A DNA stretch of 64,000 nucleotides from Meandrina meandrites (GCA_963693305.1 OY855911.1:29412439-29476438), one strand, 5' to 3'. Shown: positions 50,140-63,436, counted from the stretch's first letter. The notes: generated by a model from the letters alone, not told the origin. Made by a program: numbers and translations.

Positions 50140-53100
50140 ATGGCGAACACGGCGAAGCGTAAGACGATTCACCTTTTTAATTGCGACAAGTTATGCAGTT
50201 TAAGCGAGGTTGAATCGTTACTAAAAGCCGTTGAAAAGAATGTTGCATTCAAGATTTCTAAAATCGTGAAACATCAGTTTACTACAGGGCAAATAACTGA
50301 AATAGCTGAGAAAACGATTCCCAATTTGAGAGTAATGGATTACGCTGTGTTTGTTGTCCATGCACACGAATGTTCGCTCTCGTTCAACGAAGACAGCGGC
50401 TACGGAAAGATCTATGCGGCTCTCAAGAAGCGAGCTCGCTCAGGTAAGTTTTAAATTTACGTTTGGAATCATGAGCCATTATTTTGAAGGTTCTAAGGCC
50501 CAGTTTAGACGTGCTTCTGCCATGCCAAACTTAATTGCAATTAGGTGACTGTGGCACGGAACGAGCACAACTCTGATTAAGACGTGCCTGAGTCGTGCCA
50601 AATTCAGGATTTACTGATGTCACCTAACAACTGGTCAACAATTAGTCAACGGTGATCAAACAAAGATGGCGCCGTAACTACCCCCGTCAAAATACATTAA
50701 TAATATATAGATTTAGGCAGGCCTAAAAGCGGAGCTCCCATTTTTTTTTTAAAAAAATAAGTAGCCACACTATATTTCTAAGCTTATACAGTGGCCCATA
50801 TAGGTAGAAAATAAATTTTAATCGCCCATGGTTAAACTTAATATCTTAAAAACCTGTCGTGGTTTCCTTGACGAAAGCGACGGCAATACAAGCATCAAGA
50901 GTTTCGCGCTTCCGGCTGGAACGAAATGCATCCTGGGATATGTTGGGACAAAAAGTGAGCACCACTTCAACAAGAACTTAAGAATCAAACAAAGGAAAAT
51001 TACGGCTGGGTTTCCAGAAACCTAGAAAAATATCAAAAACTCCAAGGATCTAGCGCCCAAAGGACATCTGAAGATTGTATTTATGGAAGTTGACCTCAAC
51101 ATGATAAGTAATTATAATATTCAGTGATTGTAGTGCGAACTTCTGCAATTTGCTCACGCGGACAATCGCTTCCAGAATTTTTTGTAGCAAGATACTGTAG
51201 TGCCCGTTGAATGATGAACAGCATCAGTTTGACGAATGAAGAGCTAGCCGTTTTACCTCGGGCTTCGGTGTGTGAGGCTCCAAATGAATTTTCGAATGGC
51301 ATTGTTATGTTTTTGACGAGTTTCCCGATTAATTAAAATATGTGCTCGTGAGAATATTAACTATTTTCGCATATAATAAATGCTTCTCAAACTATCGATT
51401 CTATCACTTTAGTAAATTGAAAACGTGTCTTACCAGGGTCAAAACGAATTTAGATCTCGCATTGTTGTAATTTTAATTTCCTTATATGTGTGCCAAAATA
51501 GCGCAAGATCAAGTGAGAAATTCGAATATAACTTAAACAAACACGCAATTACTACTTTGTCTAAGTTCCCTTGTAGAGTTTTTGGCAAAAGTAACTGACA
51601 TAAAATAATAAAAAAAGATAAACGTAATCAGTTCAGCTTTCTTTTATTAGAACAGTTGCAGTATTTCGATCGCTGAAAACCAATTTTGTAAATGGCATTC
51701 TTGTGAGTTCGTCGATTGAAATATAAACCGGCAAAAGAATTTGAATGCAATTATTGCATTTGTTGTCTGTATGCAAAGCGTTTTGTTCTTCTGTTAAGTC
51801 AGATATTAAATCGCAATGAATTAAAACAACATTGAGGATATTACTGGGTTGTGTTGTGATCAACTATAAGAATAAATATACTCGCACTCTTCCAGTTCTC
51901 CCGACAATTCATCGGTTCTGCCAATTCTTTTTATTGTTTTGTTTGAAATTGGTATCCCTCTAGCCCTCAGATGTCCTTGAGGCGCTAGATCCTTGCAGTT
52001 TTTGATATTTTTCTAGTTTTCTGGAAACCCAGCCGTAATTATCCTCAGTAAATTCCCTGTTATGTTTGTTTGCTTCTTGACTTCATGTTGAAGTGGTGCT
52101 CACTTTTTGACCCAACATATCCCAAAATGCATTACGTTCCAACCGGAAGCGCGAAACTCTTGATGCTTGTATATATTTCGTGGTTAACCCGTCTGAATTT
52201 TCTTGCCTGTGACAGGTTCTAAAATTGAAATTGACGAGTGCACTTTAGTGGGTTCCTCACGTACGCTCGTTGGCGCAAAACAAATCTTTTGTAAAACTTT
52301 TTACAACGTTTACTGTACACTAATTAATACACGTTCAGGACGTCTATGAGTTATTCAATGTAAAAAGACCGTGTTTTGATTTACTAAAAAACTGTCAGGG
52401 CAAGACTGAAATCAACTGAAGGCAAAAACAAAATACAGAAAAACAAAGTGAACACATGTAGTCAACAAAATGAACTCACGCCACGACAAACTAATTCTGT
52501 TTTACGCGCTGCTACAGTAAGCAGGAGAGTAAGTACCTAAGAGAATTTTATGTAGAGAACTGAATGAACTGTTAAGTAAATACGCGGTAGGTAAAAGTCT
52601 CATCCAAGCAAAGGTAACTCGCAGTGAAACCGGCGAAATATTCGTCTACGCATCTGAGATATTTCAACACACTCACTGATAAGCAGGGACGAGAGAAACA
52701 AAACAAATGCAAGCGAGCCGAAATCGTGATTCTGATCCGTGAAGCTAAACAATTTGTTTTCAAAATCAAATAATGAACATCACAGTTGACTCCTCTAACT
52801 AAAACAGAAAAAAGTTAGTCTAACCGAAATATTTAATAAACAATGTCACCTGCAATGTCTGTATAAAATGTACAATATAATAATGAACAGGTTTGATAAA
52901 TATTTACAGAAGATCTGAAAACCGACACAACTTCAAATTCGTTCATAAATGAACTAAATTCTCTCAATATAAAATTAGGCTTATGCTTAGTGCATACATT
53001 TACGTTTGTTACCTCATTATTGGAGAAGGCTTGTAAATTCTGCAGTCTCTGCAGGGCAAAGCTTTCAAACCAGCCCAATAATATCGCGATCCGAGACGAA

Positions 53101-56100
53101 CACGGCAGTTTCGTTGTAGGCTTTCTCCAACACTTTCTCCTTCACTTCAGTGAACTTGATCGGCTCTGAGTTCACTTGTCGAACTCTGGACATCGCTCTA
53201 TTCGACTTGTAGTCCGATATATCATGTTCACGTCGGCAATTATTTCGAATCTTCCCTTTACGAGGTTGTCCCAAATCATTCGGCATAAGTTTCCATAATG
53301 TAGATGAGTAAATAGAGCAAGAAATATTCACGAAGATCCATGTTCTCCAGCAGCTTTCTTCGCGTCTTTCGTTCAGCTTTAAAGGTGAACAGTGTACCAA
53401 AGATTTTGCCGCCTTTTCATGCAATCGCTTCGTTTAAGTTGATATGAAATGTCCAGATCATTTTACCCGCGACACGCGACACGCGCCGATTAGACTGTCT
53501 CACTGTTATCAACATCAAACATTCGGCTAGTGCAGGATTTTATCGTTTTATTGGCTAGTTTTGCCGTTTAGATATAATTGTATTGTATTTACATATTTTC
53601 AACACACAATGTTATACTCTTTTCAAAATCTCAGCCTCGGGTTAATTCTTAAAATTTCGTAAATTGCAGCCTCGATATTCTTATAAAAAAAGAGTGTATG
53701 TGTAATTTGATGGATGAAAATTTTAATTTTCAAGTAAAAAAAAAAAAAATATTGTTTCCTTGTGCCAGCAATCATCTTAGAGTTTTCGTTGTAGTTCTCA
53801 TTGTTGATAACTTAAGAAGAAGCCTCACTGCAGACGCAACTGTTTCAGCTGATTTCCTTTCGTAAATGGTCGATGCCATTTCCAACGGTTCATGCCATCA
53901 TTGGTAACCAATCTTTCCGGAATGGACGATGCCATGTCTGCTCTTGTTTAGGCCTGGATTAGGTCCAAACCGTTTGATAATTAGATGAAATTAGACCTAG
54001 TTAAGGCGTTCATCTAAGTTAGATTCACGCTTAGGTTAGGGATAAGGATAGGATCGATTTATTTATTTATTTATCTTTTTTTATTTATTTTTAACTGGTA
54101 TTTACCCTAATTATAGGGAAATAGCGAAACATTTTAACAGTGCGAACAAAATCTATGCGTTATAAAATAAACGCGAATTTTCGAAAAGTTATGTTTTACG
54201 TGCATTTAAGCGAATTTCCATGGTCTTTCGTGTGGTATGCGTTTACATACATTCAATTAATGAACGCGGGTTTGATGCTTTACGCGTAACAATTTGGCTT
54301 TTCAACAACGCACTACAACAGAACTCGAGGTTTAACATGTAAATGGGAAGACAGAAAGGAGATGGACATTTTTCACAATAAAGAGGAAGTAAGCTACCTC
54401 CTTGGAGATAACGATCTGACGAATCTAAAGAATGACAATGTATTGACTGACTTTGACGGAAAGGTAAACGACATGTACCTTTGCTGAATATAATGGTGAT
54501 AAAAATGACAATACTGTAAAATAGTGTGATTTTACAATGACGTAAATTATGGTACATAAAATTAACGCGAATTTTTTCGCGTTGATAACACGTATCGTTA
54601 ATTTCCTATATAATAAGGCAGTTTTTCCATCTTGAATTTTTTATCTTTTATATTCTGTAAATATGTTGTAGAAATGTAATTGAAGAATTTTGTGGCTGAA
54701 AAGCCCTGGAAAGGAAGCCTTAATAAACGTCTGTATATATGGAAGTGGTCAGATCAAGGCTACTAAGTAAAGCTATAGAGAGATAACTTAATTAAAAGGC
54801 CGTTACACGACAGAGAAAATTGGGTACGTACCCGTCAAAAGATCAGTCCGGACCCGACTACTTTTGTAGAGAAACACTCAACTTTACACAGGGCTATAGA
54901 CGCCTATGGCCCCTCGTAAAGTTGACTGTTTCTCTGCAAAAGCTGGTCTAATCCGGACTGGTTTTTTGACGGGTCCGTACCCAATTTTCTTTGTCGTGTA
55001 AACGGCCTTTTAGTTAGCTATTTCAGTACTGTGACCTCTTCTCTGTTCATTCTGACTATAGTTAGGAAACAGTACGCCTTGATGATCCAAAACAACGGGG
55101 ACTAACTAATGGCGTATTTATTGACAACATACGCGTATAGCCTTCGTTGCCGTTGCCGTCGTAGTTTGCTAAAGCTCCCTACTAACTTCCTAAAAACTTT
55201 GGACTTGCACGTGATCAGGCCAAGGACGTGCGGCTCGCAGCCGCGGGAAATTTGTGAATGAAATTCAAACACATTTTTTAAACTTAAATTTTTATTGTAA
55301 AGCCTGGTTCACACTAGCGACGTAACGACAGGAACATTATGACATAGGCATAACGACATAAGGAAAGAACTGAACTTTTCTTTATGTCGTTATGTCCATG
55401 TCATTATGTCGCTAATGTGAACCAGGCTTAACCAAAAACGATTCATTCATTTCTTTCAGCTTTTTTTTTTTACATTTTTTTACTTCTTGTACTGAGCACG
55501 GTCGATTTTTGTAGCTGTGTATTTGCGATCTTTGGCTCTTCATTAAACTGCAACGTATTGCACTTATGTGTCGTTTGCTTTATTTTCAGGTGGGGGGTAT
55601 AACAAAAAACTTAATGACTGGCCTCTCGGGAAACAGCGAGTTTTGTTTCCCCTCGACCCTCGATGTTCCCCTCGGCTCCACCTCGGGGAACATCGATGGT
55701 CTCGGGGAAACAAAACTCACGTTTCCCCTCGGGGCCAGTCATTATGTGCTTAGTGATGACCAGACAAAGTTTTCGCCTTTCAGCCATGTTTATATTTTAA
55801 GGATCACTAATATTACTTTTAAGTCTTACGTCATCTAAAGGCTAATCAAAACTAACTGTAGTCAAATGCGTTGGTGTGACCACAGAATCGATCGGTACCA
55901 CTAACTTCAGTTGAGTATGACTTCATGTAACTTGAGACTAACACAAATTAAACTGTCGTTACGGCGCTGATGTGACCACAGCCTATGTATGTATGCGTGC
56001 ATGTATGTATTATCTATGACACGACAAGTTACAGAGGTGGAGCGTACCTACTAGAGAGGAGGGCGTAAGAGAGATAAAGCCGGTGGGGGGGGGGGGGGGG

Positions 56101-56133
56101 TAATTTATACAGCGAACCATAACAGTACTTAGC

Positions 56134-56194
<61 letters not shown>

Positions 56195-58583
56195 TTTTTT
56201 TTTTAATATTTAATTTAATTTTATTAACCAATTTCTAAAGGAATTACAATGATTTTACTATTCGAGTAAGAACTTTGTATATTAACCAATTTCTAAAGGA
56301 ATTACAATGATTTGACTATTCGAGTAAGAACTTTGTATATAAACATATTATTTACATAATAATACAGTGTCTTTAAAAAAAGTAGAAAAATAGTAAAAGC
56401 GACTAAAGCGACTTCAAGAGCAACAATAAGAGAAGAACTATATATTAAAAATATTCGATCTAAATTGCAGTACGAGAATTCTCTACTTGAAAGTCCATAT
56501 CATAAATGTCAATGTTCCTGTTTCTCTTTACAGTTCTTGATCCCCTTAGGCAGATTAAGGCGGATCGGAGGATCGCAAATGAGACTTTTGATCTGATCCA
56601 AGACACCGTTGTTGCGTAATCCTCCCCTTTCTTTGCGGCAATAATAATAATAATAATAATAATAATAATTATAGACAATGATAATAATAATGTTAATAAA
56701 AGTAATTAGTTAATAGTTAAAATTACTGCGGAATAAAATTTTCCACTTAGCTCATTAAAGATAAGCTTTGAATGGCCTTCTAAGAGGAGTTACTGATGTC
56801 CTCTCTTTCTTCAAGTTACTGAGCAATGATCTCCGGAATTGAGACGCAGACACGCCAAAGGTTCTCCCTCCTTCAATTTCACGATTGAAGCGAGGGTAGA
56901 CGAGGTTTAAGGCACTATTGACACCAGTTCGTGTGTGTAAGTGTGGAAGTACACCCTTACTTTAAAAATGAAGAATAACGCGAAGTCATTATAATTATTA
57001 TTATCATACATTACTATTAACATTTCTGTTTTTTGTAAGGTGAAAATATTTTACTCGTCATTGGTGGAGACGACAATTACAAAGATGACAATGAAAGAGA
57101 ACGGCGTGTCCTCTCACGTTGGGCACGGGAATTGGCCATCTCCCGCCAATTTCGTGCAGATCTCATAGATGGAAGGAAAAGTTTCATCTTTTCTTGGAAC
57201 AAGGAGCACAGGCCAATCCATGAAGAGGCACTTCGTCATTACTTTGATCCAAGCAAGAAAGGACAGAAGTTCAATTATGAACCAAAACCACTGCGTCCAC
57301 CGCCAGTCCCAGAAGCTGAAGTACACGGAGACGTCTGCCAACCAGCCGCCGTAGATTTCCAGCTGCAGGTATGAAAATGCTTGTAACTGAGAGAGCTAAC
57401 AATCTGATAATCGTCGCAGTTTAATGAATAAACAAAAAACGCTAGATTAGTGTCTGATACAAAACCACAGCGTCCACAACCAGTCCCAGAAACTGAAGTA
57501 CCCGTAGACGTCTACCAACCAGCCGTCGTAGATTTCCAGCAGCCGGTATGAAAATGCTTATAACTGAGAGAGCTAACAATATGATAGCCGTAACAGTTTA
57601 AAACATAATAAACAAAAAACGCTCCGATAAGTGTTTGTAAGCGAACAGTAATTCCAAGGGCGAAGCTTAGGGAAAGCTGTGAGCTTAGAGGATTCTCTAT
57701 AACGAGATTTTCTTCTTGGACCTGGCTTGGTCAATACCCTGGGCTATTCATCAGTTTTGGCCGCATCATCACGTGATATATTTAGACCCTTTTGCTACTT
57801 GACGTGTCATTTGTTACATTTTCTCATACGTCTAATATAAAGGAAGGAGCAGGCATTCCACAAGAACCGGCCAACGAGGAGGAAGCTGTTGGCGCTGGTG
57901 GTGATGAACAAGATGGAGGGAACAGCCCATCAGGCGAGATCGAAGAATCTGAAACACAAGGTATTTATGACTTTTCACCTGAATCTTCAATAATTTCTTT
58001 TTGGAAAGACTCCATACATTTGACGCGCAGTGGACTTTGAGGCCTAGCCAGTGTTCCTAGGCAAAGCAACGTCGACGATTCTCCAACAAAAGAGAATACC
58101 TTCCAACTGTAGCATCCCATCCAGAAGAAAAAACCATACCGCTAGTCGTTTTATGTTACATCATTCGGACTGGGGGGGAAGGGTAGGAGAATTGTCAGCT
58201 GTGGTTGTGCATGCTCTCGCAGCGATAACTAAGCCATATCTGGCTCCTGTTTTCACAATTAAGGGTTTAACAGGACGTATCCGTGTCCTTCAATAAATTA
58301 TTGCAATAATCATTTGATTGTATTTTCAGATCCCAATGAAGTGTCTTCTCCATGCTGCAGTGACACAGTGATGCTTGATACTTACCTGCGCTATGGAGAA
58401 ATCTCTTTTGCAAGTGGAGACGTGCTGACCTGCAGGGACAGAAGCTGGCGGCCTCACAGAAGTGTAGAACAAAGATTGAAACGAGATTGGGGTTCTCGAC
58501 GCCTGATGCGATTGACGATATTCGATGACCAGAGGTTTGACGTGAAGACGCCTACTTCCTGGGAATATTGTTCGATTTCGTAA
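50140..58583 (+). CDS. Gene 8: short-form FNCD/GGD family protein with CaaX end, 334 aa
   Basis: Exons: A 50140-50443, B 57040-57368, linker 57843-57960, E 58330-58583; 1005 nt, phases 1, 0, 1. Exon A pairs with that of gene 7 ([32 protein letters not shown]). Exon [40 protein letters not shown], then a Pro-rich end. The linker is Gly/acidic and ends ESETQ like gene 7's. Module [15 protein letters not shown]-terminus EYCSIS, a CaaX box. A partial copy of the exon B end at 57471-57545 could serve as an optional 25-residue exon, giving 359 residues. Intron 1 is 6.6 kb, with several transposons, so A-B pairing is inferred from order and phase. AATAAA at 59066-59071 is a candidate poly(A) signal. 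Confidence 0.78.
50889..52169. mobile_element. Foldback element with TA flanks, about 1.28 kb
   Basis: Left arm CAAGCATCAAGAGTTTCGCG (50889) is mirrored by CGCGAAACTCTTGATGCTTG ending 52169, with TA on both sides. The arms extend about 190 bp (to TAGCGCC near 51055 and GGCGCTA near 51985). TA duplication suggests a mariner/Tc1-type origin. The middle holds AT-rich frames with no recognised transposase. It lies in gene 8 intron 1. Confidence 0.65.
52172..54793. other. Gene 8 intron 1, central part
   Basis: No exon with family motifs found. The minus frames at 53065-53424 (ending SDRDIIGLV) and 52833-53078 are unrecognised. Low-complexity ATTT runs lie at 54055-54092. I cannot exclude an unrelated minus-strand gene piece near 53.1-53.4 kb. 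Confidence 0.3.
54794..55011. mobile_element. Small inverted-repeat element (AAAAGGCCGTT family)
   Basis: AAAAGGCCGTTACACGACAG (54794) mirrors TCGTGTAAACGGCCTTTT (ending 55011). The inner CTTTACACAGGG / TAAAGTTGAC arms are also paired. The start of a relative lies at 47244 after the AATT tract. Confidence 0.65.
55301..55430. mobile_element. Small inverted-repeat element (AAGCCTGGTTCACA family)
   Basis: TAAAGCCTGGTTCACACTAGCG mirrors CGCTAATGTGAACCAGGCTTA. The inside holds TTATGTCGTTATGTC units. A decayed relative lies near 820-980. Confidence 0.65.
55613..55743. repeat. Palindromic GC-rich element (AATGACTGGCC ends)
   Basis: AATGACTGGCC (55613-55623) mirrors GGCCAGTCATT (55733-55743); inner TTTGTTTCCCC pairs with GGGGAAACAAA and CGATGTTCCCC with GGGGAACATCG. 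It would fold as a hairpin. Non-coding. Confidence 0.7.
56080..56345 (+). repeat. G-run, (AAT)n and a 58-bp tandem duplication
   Basis: Poly-G at 56080-56100 and AAT units at 56133-56193. The 58-bp unit ATTAACCAATTTCTAAAGGA occurs at 56223-56280 and 56281-56338 with one clear difference. Confidence 0.85.
56460..56678 (-). mobile_element. Retroelement C-terminal fragment, relative of 13280-13561
   Basis: The frame reads [19 protein letters not shown], then [12 protein letters not shown], next to an AAT tract, as in the first copy. It is truncated and decayed, in gene 8 intron 1. Confidence 0.55.
57471..57545 (+). other. Duplicated mini-exon of gene 8 (exon B 3' end), 75 bp
   Basis: CCACAG acceptor before 57471 and a GTATGA donor after 57545 bound 25 open codons ([20 protein letters not shown]...), a diverged copy of the end of exon B (about 57295-57368). 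The donor and about 45 intron bases beyond it are also copied. The length is a multiple of three with phase 0 at both ends, so inclusion or skipping keeps frame. Confidence 0.6.
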
Positions 58584-58599
58584 TGGGGGAGCCCTAACT

Positions 58600-58885
58600 C
58601 AATGACTCAGTGAAGTGAAGTGAAGTGAATACTTTATTTACCCTCGGATTATAGAGTAGCTTTTACAGAGCTAATGTCTCCGAGCATTTCAGCAGTACAA
58701 CGGTACAATGGGTAAAGACCAGACCACAACACCGGGAAACTCCGTGCCCTACTCTTAACGATGAGTGTGTGGGTTCTTTAACGTCCCCTGCTGACCACAA
58801 CAGTGAAGATGCAGGAGACGGGGCCTACGGTTTATCGTCCTTATCCGAGAAGACTAGAACATCTAACCATTTGCAGATGTCATTG
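58600..58885 (+). mobile_element. Retroelement 3'-end-like repeat with AGTGA units
   Basis: Begins with (AGTGA)n at 58606-58629, then ACTTTATTTACCCTCGG and GAGTGTGTGGGTTCTTTAACG. This looks like a reversed L2-type LINE or SINE tail. No coding sequence. Confidence 0.45.
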
Positions 58886-59384
58886 CATTAGCTTTACGTT
58901 TACCGTCAGAAGAGAGCAATTTACCTTATACTCGATAACGGTAATCCAGGATAAGCGTGAATTTTGATTTCAGTTTCCCAACTTTTCAGGGAGGTTTTCT
59001 GTTTATATTCTGTATCCTTCAGTTTTGACGTCGCGGAGTAATCTCAAACTCCACAAAACATAAACAATAAAAACACTTAATATATTTAATGCAAGAGAAA
59101 TGGAACCCTTGATCAACTTTTAATCCTAGGCTAGTTTTAACTGGCTTTCGAACAAGCCGGCCCAGAATAGCTTTAATGTGATCCATGCTTGGATGTTATT
59201 TAACGGTGTTAAGGGTGATGCATATTAATCAGAATATGAACCCGGAGGATTGTTTATATGACACTGGCATGATTTATTCGTCGTTAATTTTAGGTCTTTA
59301 AAATTTAAAAATCTAAAAATGTTTGATAAGGTAGTGGAGTCTTTCACTTTGCACAACGTACATAACAGTTTTAGATTAATTTAA

Positions 59385-59535
59385 AGTGGAAGGCATAATG
59401 GTTATTGCGCTGGACTCCAGATCGAGATCAGGCGGTTCAGACTCAAACCCAGCCTGGGATCATTTTCTTGTTTTTCTGGGCAAGACACTTAACTCACGAA
59501 AACATTGGGATAACCCTACAGTCTACTAGCATCCT
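59385..59535 (+). mobile_element. Possible tRNA-derived SINE
   Basis: ATAATGGTTATTGCGCTGGA resembles an A box and GGCGGTTCAGACTC a weak B box, followed by an element body with GACACTTAACTCACG. It is downstream of gene 8. Confidence 0.45.
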
Positions 59536-60500
59536 ACCCAGTTTTTCTAGAATATTGTTTCAAAAACATGGTACCCCTTAGGACTTGAGCTACGCCTTCT
59601 AAAATTGATTCATTTCTTGAACTGTTTTTGAGGGATGGCATAGGTGTGGGGATATTTAAAAGAGAAGCTACACGAGAATCCCAGCTGAAAGTGACTCCAA
59701 CTACAGCGTTTTCCCACGAAAATGCATGTCAAGAGTTTACACGCGCGCACTTACTATCCAGTGCCTTTCGTACTCACACGATAACTCGTACTCTGTGAGA
59801 AGAGTAAGATAAATGGCGTTAAATACAGTGACAGCTGTTTCAGTTTAAACAATGTATAAAGATAACTAAGCATAAACGAGGATTTAAACATACTTTATTA
59901 ATCGCAAATAGGAAAGCCTGCCGAGGTTAACGTAGATACGAACTTTAGTATTTTCACCGGAATCAATCACGACTTCTTTATTTGTCACAGATATGAACCG
60001 AGTTTTTAATTGATTTTTCTACATCTATTTGTTTGGTTTTACCTTTTTTTACATCTATTTGACAACTTTCTATTAAAAGTCGCTTTTAACTGGTGTCAGG
60101 ACTAATTGCCTGCAGATATATATCAAGCTTAGTAGCAAAGATACACACATATATAGGAACCTTCGAAGGGCATTTGATCTGTCCAGGAACTCTGCAGTTA
60201 CTAATTTATAACAACTCATGAGTTGTGATTTTGGTTCATTAGAATTAAAGAAGAAAGTGATCAACTTCTAATCTTTCGTTGCAAAGTTTTTTTTAATTTT
60301 TTTTATTCATTATTACGACACTGCAAGACATTACTTACAATGCAACAGTTACTTACAAGTAAGTAACTGTTCGTTGCAAAGTTAATACGTTAATTGTCAG
60401 ACCAGCAATCGATGTAACACCTCATTCTCAGATCTTAGGGCACAAAGAAAAAATGATTGTTTATTATAGTGATATGGCAGAACCTCCAACGCTTTGTTCA
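59536..60500. other. Intergenic between gene 8 and gene 9 3' ends
   Basis: AT-rich; no gene seen. TTTATT at 60460-60465 gives AATAAA 36 bases after the gene 9 stop (minus strand). A small hairpin AACAGTTACTTACAAGTAAGTAACTG lies at about 60346-60371. Confidence 0.4.
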
Positions 60501-63434
60501 TTACACGAGTACACATCTCGGCATTCTACTAACTTTTACTGTGGATCTTAAGTTCCCCTTTTCGTCAGAGATGACATAGAGATCGCCAGTAGGTGTCGCT
60601 AAATATTCATTCTTCAGACTTTCCATCAAGTGCTGCGGAATCATCCAGTCTGGATAAAGACATTCAAGATCCCCAGGTTCAAATGAAATTGTGCCGTAAC
60701 GGATTTTCGTTTTGAGCATCAATGCCTCATTGTCATTCAGTAGCCCTTCATGCCTCGTGGGTGCCGGTAAATGGACTTGCGGTGGCTTGACAGGTTGTTC
60801 TTCATCTAACTGAGGGCGAGTGTCAAGACACAGTTCCTGTACTAGAGGACCTGCCAGGTGTTCTGGCGACTGTTTGGCTTGGCTCGTGTCAGGGATGGAA
60901 GCTGATGCAACATCGGCTAGTCTTGGAAATTCTCCCAGGTCGCCCTTTCGCGTTTCTGTGTCATACACAGTTGAGGTCTGAAGCATTAACTGTATCAAGA
61001 CATCGGGCTCTACGTTCAGTTTTCCGCCTTCCAACCACACGGTAAGTCCCTTCCTCTTTTCTTTCAAGATGCCCTCAATGGTTTGTGCAAACATCTCCTC
61101 GTCGCTTGGTGGGTGATGGCTAGGTCCGCAAATCGTAAAGATAACCTTTTCAGCTGGAAAGTAAAATCGATAGTTACATTGTTCACCCCCTTGTTATCAT
61201 TAGCGAAGTAGAAAATTTCATCAATTTATAAAATTGATGTTATATATATATGGCGCTCTAATTGTACGCCTAACTAGTTAACTCCTTCTTTCTCATTGGC
61301 ATCTATTTTCTACATTAATCTGCACATGCATAAAATTATGTGTTTATTTGGAGCAGTGCCACTAGTTCTACACCATTCCAGTACGAGCTAGCTACATCAA
61401 CTTTATAGGCTCGTCACGTACTGGCAGCCTCAATCTCCGAGTCTTCACGGACGTTCAAATCCAAGATGGTGGTCATTCCGGTCTTAAATTGGACTTAAAC
61501 GAATAGAAGGCCCCAGGGATGAAACTGGGCTTGTTGAAGTTAATAAAACTTCGTATGGCATGCATTAAGAAATTAAATATTCTGCATATTATTAATAAAA
61601 TTGTTTGGAATAATAAATAAGTTATAAGCAAGTTACAGGGTGGATCTTTCATGCAATACACATGCATCATTCCTACATTGCGACAATTCATTGTGATGGC
61701 TAAAAACAGTAATCAGTCAAGTTTTTCATGCAGTAAATTTGTTTTTGTTTTCCAAGCTGTTGTCCCTTTTGGCTCACAGCTGGTTTCTATTCTTACCGAC
61801 TTTTTGTGCTGCAGTTCTGACAAGCTCCTCCAACTTAAGTTTAAGTTCCGGTGAATAAACACAAGCATTTCGTAGAGTTGCTGCATCCACTACCAACACA
61901 CAGAACCTGGGAGGGGCTGTCATCAAATACGACTTGACATCAACTGGTGACGAGTTTTCCACTGGAGGATATCTGACCATGTTTAGTCTCGGACCAATGT
62001 CTTCCATGACTTGCCTTACAGCCTGCATTGACTCTTCAGATACATTACAGCCGAGAACTACCAAGTCTAGATCAGAAGAGAAAGCCAAAAACCAGAAGTA
62101 ACGTCATAGTTTGTCCAAACAACTACATATTCATGACAAAGACGGGCACTTGTCGTTGAGTGAAATATGTACAGTTAGTTTCCTGGGCAATTTGAGGCTG
62201 AGGAGTATTAGGGTTAAAAATACTGAGTGCTGGTGTGGTTTCTGTGACATTTGATGGACTGGAAGCCAAGTACAATATAATTACCCCTGTTTGACATGAT
62301 AGTTCACCGGAGGTTTAACAATTTATTGGAGGAACAAACCCTAGGATCAACCCCACCCCCACCCTTAACAGCTCACGCCTTTGGCGCTCGTGTTATCGGA
62401 GAATGGTCATTATTTTTCCTGGATCCGTGCGTGAACGGATCGCTGGTACCCAGTGTAACACTCTCCGCTGTGTCTTCTCTAAGAACACAACATAAGGAAA
62501 ATATACGGGCTCGCCCTCCGAATTTCCGAATCAAATACGCAAATCTTTAGACCATCACGACACAAGCATAGTAAGAGAAATATTTCACATAGTTCCCCAA
62601 TTAAACCCAACATATATTAGTGACATTAAAGACATCAACATTTCTTGCACTGCTCGCACACCAGGAGGTACAACACGCTAATGAAAGCCGGCCCAATCAT
62701 TTATAACTAAGTGGACAATTGCAACATCATGTAAATACAAAGCCAATTGAACTACAGTCAAAACTCTGCTATCGGTCATCTCCCGTTAGCGGAAAATTTG
62801 CACAAACGCTAAAATTGCTATAATTTACCATCTCTCAAGTCCCAAGGGTGCCCATTCACCGTGGGGTCTACTGTATATAGATAAAGATACTACTACTACA
62901 GTACTAATACTACGATAATTTTCTATTGTTTTTTTTTCTCACCTTCAACTTCATGTTCCTCCATTTTACTTCCTAAAGGAACTTCCTCTCTTGCTTGGGC
63001 TCCTTCTTCACAGTGACGAGTGACAGCCTTTTCGTTTATTAAGCTGCTAGAGTGGTCCTTCAAAGAGGCGTCCACTTTTTCCTTTTGTGTAACATTCGTT
63101 TCACTTGACGGCGGTTCTTGTTTGTCTTCCCTCGTCCGTTCATCGTTTGCAGAGAGGTTTTGCGCAGCTGTAGGATCTGGCATTTTACGGGGTTGATATT
63201 CAAACTTTTGTCCTTTCTTCTTTGGATCAAAGTAGTGCAGCATCGCCTCTTCGTGAATCGCTCTGTGTTTTTTGTCCCAAGAAAAAACGAAACTTTTTCT
63301 TCCATCAATAAACTCGTCACTAAACTGCGAACGAGCAATGGTTCTCCTGGCCCAGCGCGAGATGACACACTGTTCCTCCTCGGTTTCGTTCTTGTAGTTG
63401 TCATCTCCTCCAATAACAACGATGACTTTGTCGT
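60501..63434 (-). CDS. Gene 9 (partial, lacks exon A): long-form FNCD/GGD family protein with CaaX-like end
   Basis: Visible exons: B fused to linker 63434-62943, C 62066-61797, D/E 61153-60501; phases 1 throughout, 471 residues seen. Exon A must lie right of the window. Exon [50 protein letters not shown], then a long charged linker in the same exon; in other copies the linker is a separate exon. Domain II: DLVVLGCNVSEES, CVLVVDAATL, KVIFTICGPS. A Pro/Gln-rich stretch joins it to module E (IRYGTISFEPGDL). C-terminus RMPRCVLV: C-V-L-V fits a CaaX pattern, though Val at the last position is less usual. Orientation is convergent with gene 8. Function unknown. Confidence 0.8.
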
Positions 63435-63436
63435 CT

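Noticed and set aside
53065..53424. Minus-strand 119-codon frame in gene 8 intron 1
   Set aside because: No motif recognised, no neighbouring exon with matching phase found; kept only as an unresolved possibility.
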